DNA from: Massilibacillus massiliensis | Lineage (GTDB): Bacteria; Bacillota; Negativicutes; FLKF01 | DNA length: 64,000 nt | Direction of reading: 5' to 3' | NCBI RefSeq assembly: GCF_900086705.1 | Contig: NZ_LT575483.1 | Span: forward strand, 2,490,924 to 2,554,923 | Part shown: positions 60,603 to 64,000 of the stretch, one piece after another | Layout: every line of letters begins with the position of its first letter | Numbering within the stretch: position 1 is the first letter of the stretch | Notes under the pieces: generated by a model | Told to the model about the DNA's origin: nothing | The model's input: the letters and a program-made list of their open reading frames with translations, nothing else | The model's database searches: none | Made by a program: the position numbers and the translations under genes

Positions 60603-61088
60603 TTATTGCGGTTTGTTAACACTTTTATTCGAAACTGGGGATATTGTTTTTACCATAACTTTTTCTTTATTAATGTCCAATTCTCCATTAAAAACGAAAC
60701 CAAATTTCTGAAATAAATACATCGCATGTTGATTTTCTTCGTATACGCTTAGAAAGATTTCATTACAATGATATAAATCGATGAGATATTGAATTAAAGC
60801 CTTTAGCATGGAACTTCCAATGCCATTTCCTTGATGTTTTTCATCGATAAAAAAACGATCTAGCCATACACGCCCGCTGTTTCCTTCCTCTGGGAAATAT
60901 CCATACATAGCAAATCCGATGAGAATCTGATCTTTGTAAAGACCAGCCGGTTTATAGTGTAGGCATGTTAATGCGTCTGTTAAACATTGCTGTACAGATT
61001 CAATATAATTTTTTTGCGTTGTTTTCACTTGTAAGCGTAAAACACTTTCGACTGTTTCTTTCGTTATTTCTTTGATTTCTATTTTCAT
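60603..61088 (-). CDS. GNAT N-acetyltransferase
   Basis: 161 residues. Acetyl-CoA motif IDEKHQGNGIGSSMLKALIQYL (Q-x-x-G-x-G), followed by EIFLSVYEENQHAMYLFQKFGFVFNGEL, a spermidine/ribosomal-type GNAT ending. AAGGAAG precedes ATG 61088. Substrate unknown. Confidence 0.88.
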   Translation of the reverse strand: MKIEIKEITKETVESVLRLQVKTTQKNYIESVQQCLTDALTCLHYKPAGLYKDQILIGFAMYGYFPEEGNSGRVWLDRFFIDEKHQGNGIGSSMLKALIQYLIDLYHCNEIFLSVYEENQHAMYLFQKFGFVFNGELDINKEKVMVKTISPVSNKSVNKPQ

Positions 61089-61184
61089 CCTGCGTTCTTC
61101 CTTTTATTTTATCATTTAAAGTCAAACGATAACGTTCTATTTCTTAAGATTAAAGACTGCATTATAGACGGCAGTACAAAAAAA

Positions 61185-62669
61185 CTAGATGTTTTTTGCT
61201 CGATGGGCGGCAATTTTAATGATAAGAGCACTTAAAAATAAAATACCTGCAGCAACCGCAAGTACTACTAGAAAAGCCTGATTAAATGCTGCTTGTGCTG
61301 CTAATTTTAATGTAGAAGCTGCAACCGGCGGTAACTGTTCGGCAATGATCAGTGCTTCATCTAAGCTATCACGTACAACTGTAGAAACTTTCAAATTTCC
61401 AAGTTGTAAGGATGAAGTGTAAATAAATGCTGAGATACTGCCCAAGATAGAAACGCCAATAACACTGCCAAGCTCATAAGAAACTTCCTCAATGGAGGAT
61501 GCCATGCCTGCTTTTGATATTGGCGCATTGTTTATAATTGCATCCGAAGCAGCCGTCATTGCTCCGCCTATGCCGCTTCCAGCAATCACTAAGCAGATGA
61601 CTTGCACACCTTGTGCAGCATTATGCGCAAATAGAAAACTTGTTAACCCGATTCCTGTGATGAAGAGTGAAATCCATTGAATAGTTAGCGTGTTGACCCA
61701 CCGTAAGAGCCAACCAGCAATTAATCCGGAAAAGAAGGCGGCAATCGGGAATGCCATCGTGAATAACCCTGCCTCCAAGGGAGAAAGACCTCGAACCAGT
61801 TGAAATTGCTGTGTAAATGCCAATTCTGTACCAGTCAATACGAAAGTTGATACCATAGCGGTCAATGTGCCTAAGCAAAAACAAGGATTGTAAAACAACG
61901 TAAAGTCAATTAAAGGATCTGTATGACGATTTTGACGGTAAACAAAAATAATGATAGCTACGAGTCCGATACAAAAAGCAATGAAAGCTATTTCAAAAGA
62001 ACCGTTGCGCCGACCAACTTCCTTGATAGCATAAACGAGTGTAACCAGGCCAACCATAATTTGAATAGAGCCAAACCAGTCCCATTTTTTATCGGTTTGT
62101 CCTCGCCAGTCAGGAATTAGCGGCAAGGTAAGGCATAAAGCAACCAAGATAACAGGAATATTAATTAAAAACACAGAGCCCCACCAATAGTATTCTAGTA
62201 AGGCACCGCCAATGAGTGGCCCAATACCTGCGCCGCCTGAAGCAATTGCTGCCCAGATGCCAATTGCCATGGAGCGTTCACGGTCATCAGTAAACGTGAT
62301 TCGAATGATTGAAAGTGTTGCAGGCATCATCATTGCCGCGCCAATTGCCAGTAGAACGCGGGCGGCAATTAGAATATATGCAGCTGGTGCGTAGGCCGCT
62401 AAAGCTGAGGCTGTGCCAAAGATGATAAGACCGACGACAAATAATCGTTTATAACCTAAATGGTCACCTAATGTACCAAACGCTGGGAGCAAGCCTGCCA
62501 TAACTAACGAATAGGCATTAATAATCCAAAGTTTTTCCGAAGCGGTAACGGATAAATCGTGTGTTAATCTCGGTAAAGCTGTATATAGGACGGTCATATC
62601 AATTGTAATTAGAAAAAGAGCACTGGAAACGATCATAAGAATCGTCCAGCGTTGTAATTTAGTGAACAT
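61185..62669 (-). CDS. DHA2-family MFS drug efflux pump (SmvA/QacA-like)
   Basis: 494 residues, 14 TM helices. Motif D/DHA2 signature DMTVLYTALPRLTHDL, motif A GTLGDHLGYKRLF, motif C (GIGPLIGGALLEYYWWGSVFLINIPV). Exports cationic biocides or similar drugs by proton antiport. AAGGAGG precedes the ATG. It is divergent from a MerR regulator with a GyrI-like ligand domain, the usual layout for an inducible drug pump. Confidence 0.92.
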   Translation of the reverse strand: MFTKLQRWTILMIVSSALFLITIDMTVLYTALPRLTHDLSVTASEKLWIINAYSLVMAGLLPAFGTLGDHLGYKRLFVVGLIIFGTASALAAYAPAAYILIAARVLLAIGAAMMMPATLSIIRITFTDDRERSMAIGIWAAIASGGAGIGPLIGGALLEYYWWGSVFLINIPVILVALCLTLPLIPDWRGQTDKKWDWFGSIQIMVGLVTLVYAIKEVGRRNGSFEIAFIAFCIGLVAIIIFVYRQNRHTDPLIDFTLFYNPCFCLGTLTAMVSTFVLTGTELAFTQQFQLVRGLSPLEAGLFTMAFPIAAFFSGLIAGWLLRWVNTLTIQWISLFITGIGLTSFLFAHNAAQGVQVICLVIAGSGIGGAMTAASDAIINNAPISKAGMASSIEEVSYELGSVIGVSILGSISAFIYTSSLQLGNLKVSTVVRDSLDEALIIAEQLPPVAASTLKLAAQAAFNQAFLVVLAVAAGILFLSALIIKIAAHRAKNI

Positions 62670-62789
62670 AGTTCCTCCTTAGTAAACTGTTTCATTTGTA
62701 AATAATTGAGGATTAAAATTTAGGTGTTTTTGCATTGCAGGTATAATTGTTAAATGATTGCAAATTTGTATTGACGTTATTCAGCATAA

Positions 62790-62810
62790 ACTATATTGTT
62801 AGAATATAGT
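62790..62810. promoter_or_regulatory. Inverted repeat in the MFS/MerR divergent promoter
   Basis: ACTATATT-GTTAG-AATATAGT, perfect 8-bp arms, 36 bp upstream of the MerR start; TTGACG lies 13 bp to its left. Candidate MerR operator. Confidence 0.55.
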
Positions 62811-62845
62811 CAATAGTTGAATCGTGAAGTGATTGGAGAAAAATA

Positions 62846-63685
62846 ATGGAACTACGATTTACATCTGGACAAATATGCAAAATATTTGGTATCACCAAAC
62901 AAACGCTGCTTTTTTATGATAAGAGCGATATTATAAAACCAAAATATATCGATGAAAGCAATGGATATCGCTATTATACATTGGATCAATTTGATCTTTT
63001 ATATCTAATTCTCTCATTGCGTGAGACTGGAATACCTTTGGGGGAAATTAAAAATCTATTACGGCAGAGAACTTTAGATAAGACAATTATCATATTGGAA
63101 AACCAAATCGCTGCAATTCAAAATAAGATTGAAAATCTTCAAACCGCAAAAAATAGATTATATAAAAATCTCACACAAATTGAACAAATTAAGAAGATCA
63201 AAAAACATGAATTTATAATAAAAGCCGTACCAGAACAATACCTTTTGTCAATGCCGGTGCAGTATATCAATGGGGTGCCAGATTATGACCTGACATTATC
63301 GATAATAACAGAGCGAATGACCAATCAATTGATACCTTTCTATTGGGATGTTGGATGTATAATAGAGCGTGAATCATTCGAACTCGGCAAAGAAGAAATG
63401 TTTGTGGTATTAGAAAACTCTATAGAGGGTGAATATGTTAAACGGAAGCCTGCCGGAAATTATCTTTGCACTTGCCATCATGGCATTTATGGAACGCTTG
63501 ACAACACCTATGAAAAGCTGTTTGAATATGTGAAATTAAACAATCTGCGCCTAATCGGAGATGTCTATGAGAAGTACATTATCAACAATCTTACCACTGA
63601 GGATGAAAAAAGTTATATTACAGAGATTACCGTCGCCATTGGCAACTATGACTGTGAGATAGACTCGGGTGACAATACAAGATAA
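62846..63685 (+). CDS. MerR-family regulator with C-terminal effector domain (BmrR-like)
   Basis: 279 residues. MerR HTH (FTSGQICKIFGITKQTLLFYDKSDIIKPKYIDESNGYRYYTLDQFDLLYLI), a long dimerisation helix (res ~80-120) and a C-terminal GyrI/BmrR-like domain (res ~125-279; GVPDYDLTLS, KRKPAGNYLCTCHHGIYG). It should sense a drug ligand and activate the divergent MFS pump. GGAG precedes the ATG. Confidence 0.9.
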   Translation: MELRFTSGQICKIFGITKQTLLFYDKSDIIKPKYIDESNGYRYYTLDQFDLLYLILSLRETGIPLGEIKNLLRQRTLDKTIIILENQIAAIQNKIENLQTAKNRLYKNLTQIEQIKKIKKHEFIIKAVPEQYLLSMPVQYINGVPDYDLTLSIITERMTNQLIPFYWDVGCIIERESFELGKEEMFVVLENSIEGEYVKRKPAGNYLCTCHHGIYGTLDNTYEKLFEYVKLNNLRLIGDVYEKYIINNLTTEDEKSYITEITVAIGNYDCEIDSGDNTR

Positions 63686-63828
63686 ATTGGTTAAGATTTA
63701 GCTCAATCTAAATGAATAGCAAAAGTGTAACATATGGATATAAATCCTTTTGATTCAATACAGGCAGTTTGTCTGTTTATTTTTTCATTATTGTAATAAA
63801 AATAAGTGTGAATAACTAAATCTTTAAT
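63686..63828. other. Spacer between MerR gene and IS copy 2
   Basis: No gene seen. The eight bases next to the IS (TCTTTAAT, 63821-63828) are the expected target duplication, to be confirmed beyond the window. Confidence 0.5.
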
Positions 63829-64000
63829 GGGAGTGTCAAGAATTTTGTGTAACAAGATTAAAAGTGTTGTTCATATTTTTGAAAAATCGGCTGAATCCTA
63901 GTATCAATTGAAAGTTGGTTTCGAACCATAGACCAATTGAGAACTGGGCGATCATGCCATTTTTTATAAAGTTCTGTAACTCGTAAATACAATACTTTCA
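63829..64000 (-). mobile_element. IS256-family element, second copy, partial (runs off the window)
   Basis: From the right terminal repeat GGGAGTGTCAAGAATTTTGT onward, the sequence is the reverse complement of 37445-37616 with no difference I could find. It is in opposite orientation to the first copy and about 26 kb away, so recombination between the two would invert the intervening segment. Confidence 0.95.
63858..64000 (-). CDS. IS256-family transposase, C-terminal part
   Basis: The last 46 codons plus stop of the same transposase as 36349-37587 (VLYLRVTELYKKWHDRPVL...QKYEQHF). The rest lies beyond the window. Confidence 0.95.
   Translation of the reverse strand, partial: KVLYLRVTELYKKWHDRPVLNWSMVRNQLSIDTRIQPIFQKYEQHF

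Noticed and set aside
1..64000. CRISPR array, tRNA or rRNA genes
   Set aside because: No regularly spaced repeats and no cloverleaf or rRNA motifs were seen on either strand by reading; a tRNAscan or CRISPR search was not possible.

Overview
The window comes from a low-GC, endospore-forming, probably anaerobic Firmicute. Sporulation is shown by a tricistronic GerA/GerK-type germinant receptor operon (40324-44332) and a 53-residue Spo0E-like phosphatase (35542-35703). Anaerobic metabolism is suggested by two Dcu-type C4-dicarboxylate carriers, D-serine deaminase and sugar-acid fermentation genes. TTG/GTG starts behind strong Shine-Dalgarno sequences are frequent. My impression is a Negativicutes-like lineage, but no 16S or outer-membrane gene is present to prove it.

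Layout. 1-6.5 kb: 3' end of a Cof-type HAD phosphatase, a PHP phosphatase, a LytS/LytT-type two-component system, and a CstA-family carrier it probably controls. 6.6-8.9 kb: a soluble chemoreceptor and a membrane diguanylate cyclase. 9.1-20.1 kb: the most unusual region. Two paralogous modules face each other in inverted orientation. Each has a multi-TM PAS sensor kinase and an autoinducer-synthase/FeeM-like acyltransferase fused to a cyclic-nucleotide-binding domain. Between them lie kimA with a c-di-AMP (ydaO) riboswitch, phoH and a CGGC-domain gene. 20.4-26.6 kb: SelO, DedA, an HELGH membrane protease-like protein, a Tat-exported amidase, DsdA and YaiI. 26.8-34.2 kb: a 1.9-kb cassette (tube-like protein, amidase, membrane-anchored protein) lies between 150-bp direct repeats of the 3' end of an ABC gene; the ABC pair and an AraC regulator with a Fur-like box follow.

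34-44 kb: GNAT, small genes, Spo0E, a complete IS256-family element with 8-bp target duplication, an L,D-transpeptidase, and the ger operon with a fourth, 49-residue gene. 44.7-51.6 kb: a sigma-54 (LevR-type) regulator with a -24/-12 promoter driving an aldolase, a galactitol-type PTS and a galactonate dehydratase; this looks like a PTS-dependent sugar-acid pathway. 52.0-52.3 kb: a candidate type I toxin-antitoxin locus (hydrophobic peptide plus antisense RNA). 52.5-54 kb: Gph-like phosphatase and a small AAA ATPase. 54.1-59.3 kb: two Dcu carriers around a FadR-type GntR regulator and an ArgH-family lyase with a 26-bp palindromic operator. 59.5-63.7 kb: DMT exporter, GNAT, and a DHA2 MFS pump divergent from a MerR regulator. 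A second copy of the IS256 element enters at 63829 and runs off the end.

The main integrating idea is inference: the window is rich in second-messenger and signal-responsive parts (c-di-AMP, c-di-GMP, cNMP-type domains, sporulation-type kinases, Spo0E). The duplicated kinase/acyltransferase modules could be a cell-to-cell signalling system feeding the sporulation decision. No tRNA, rRNA or CRISPR array was seen.
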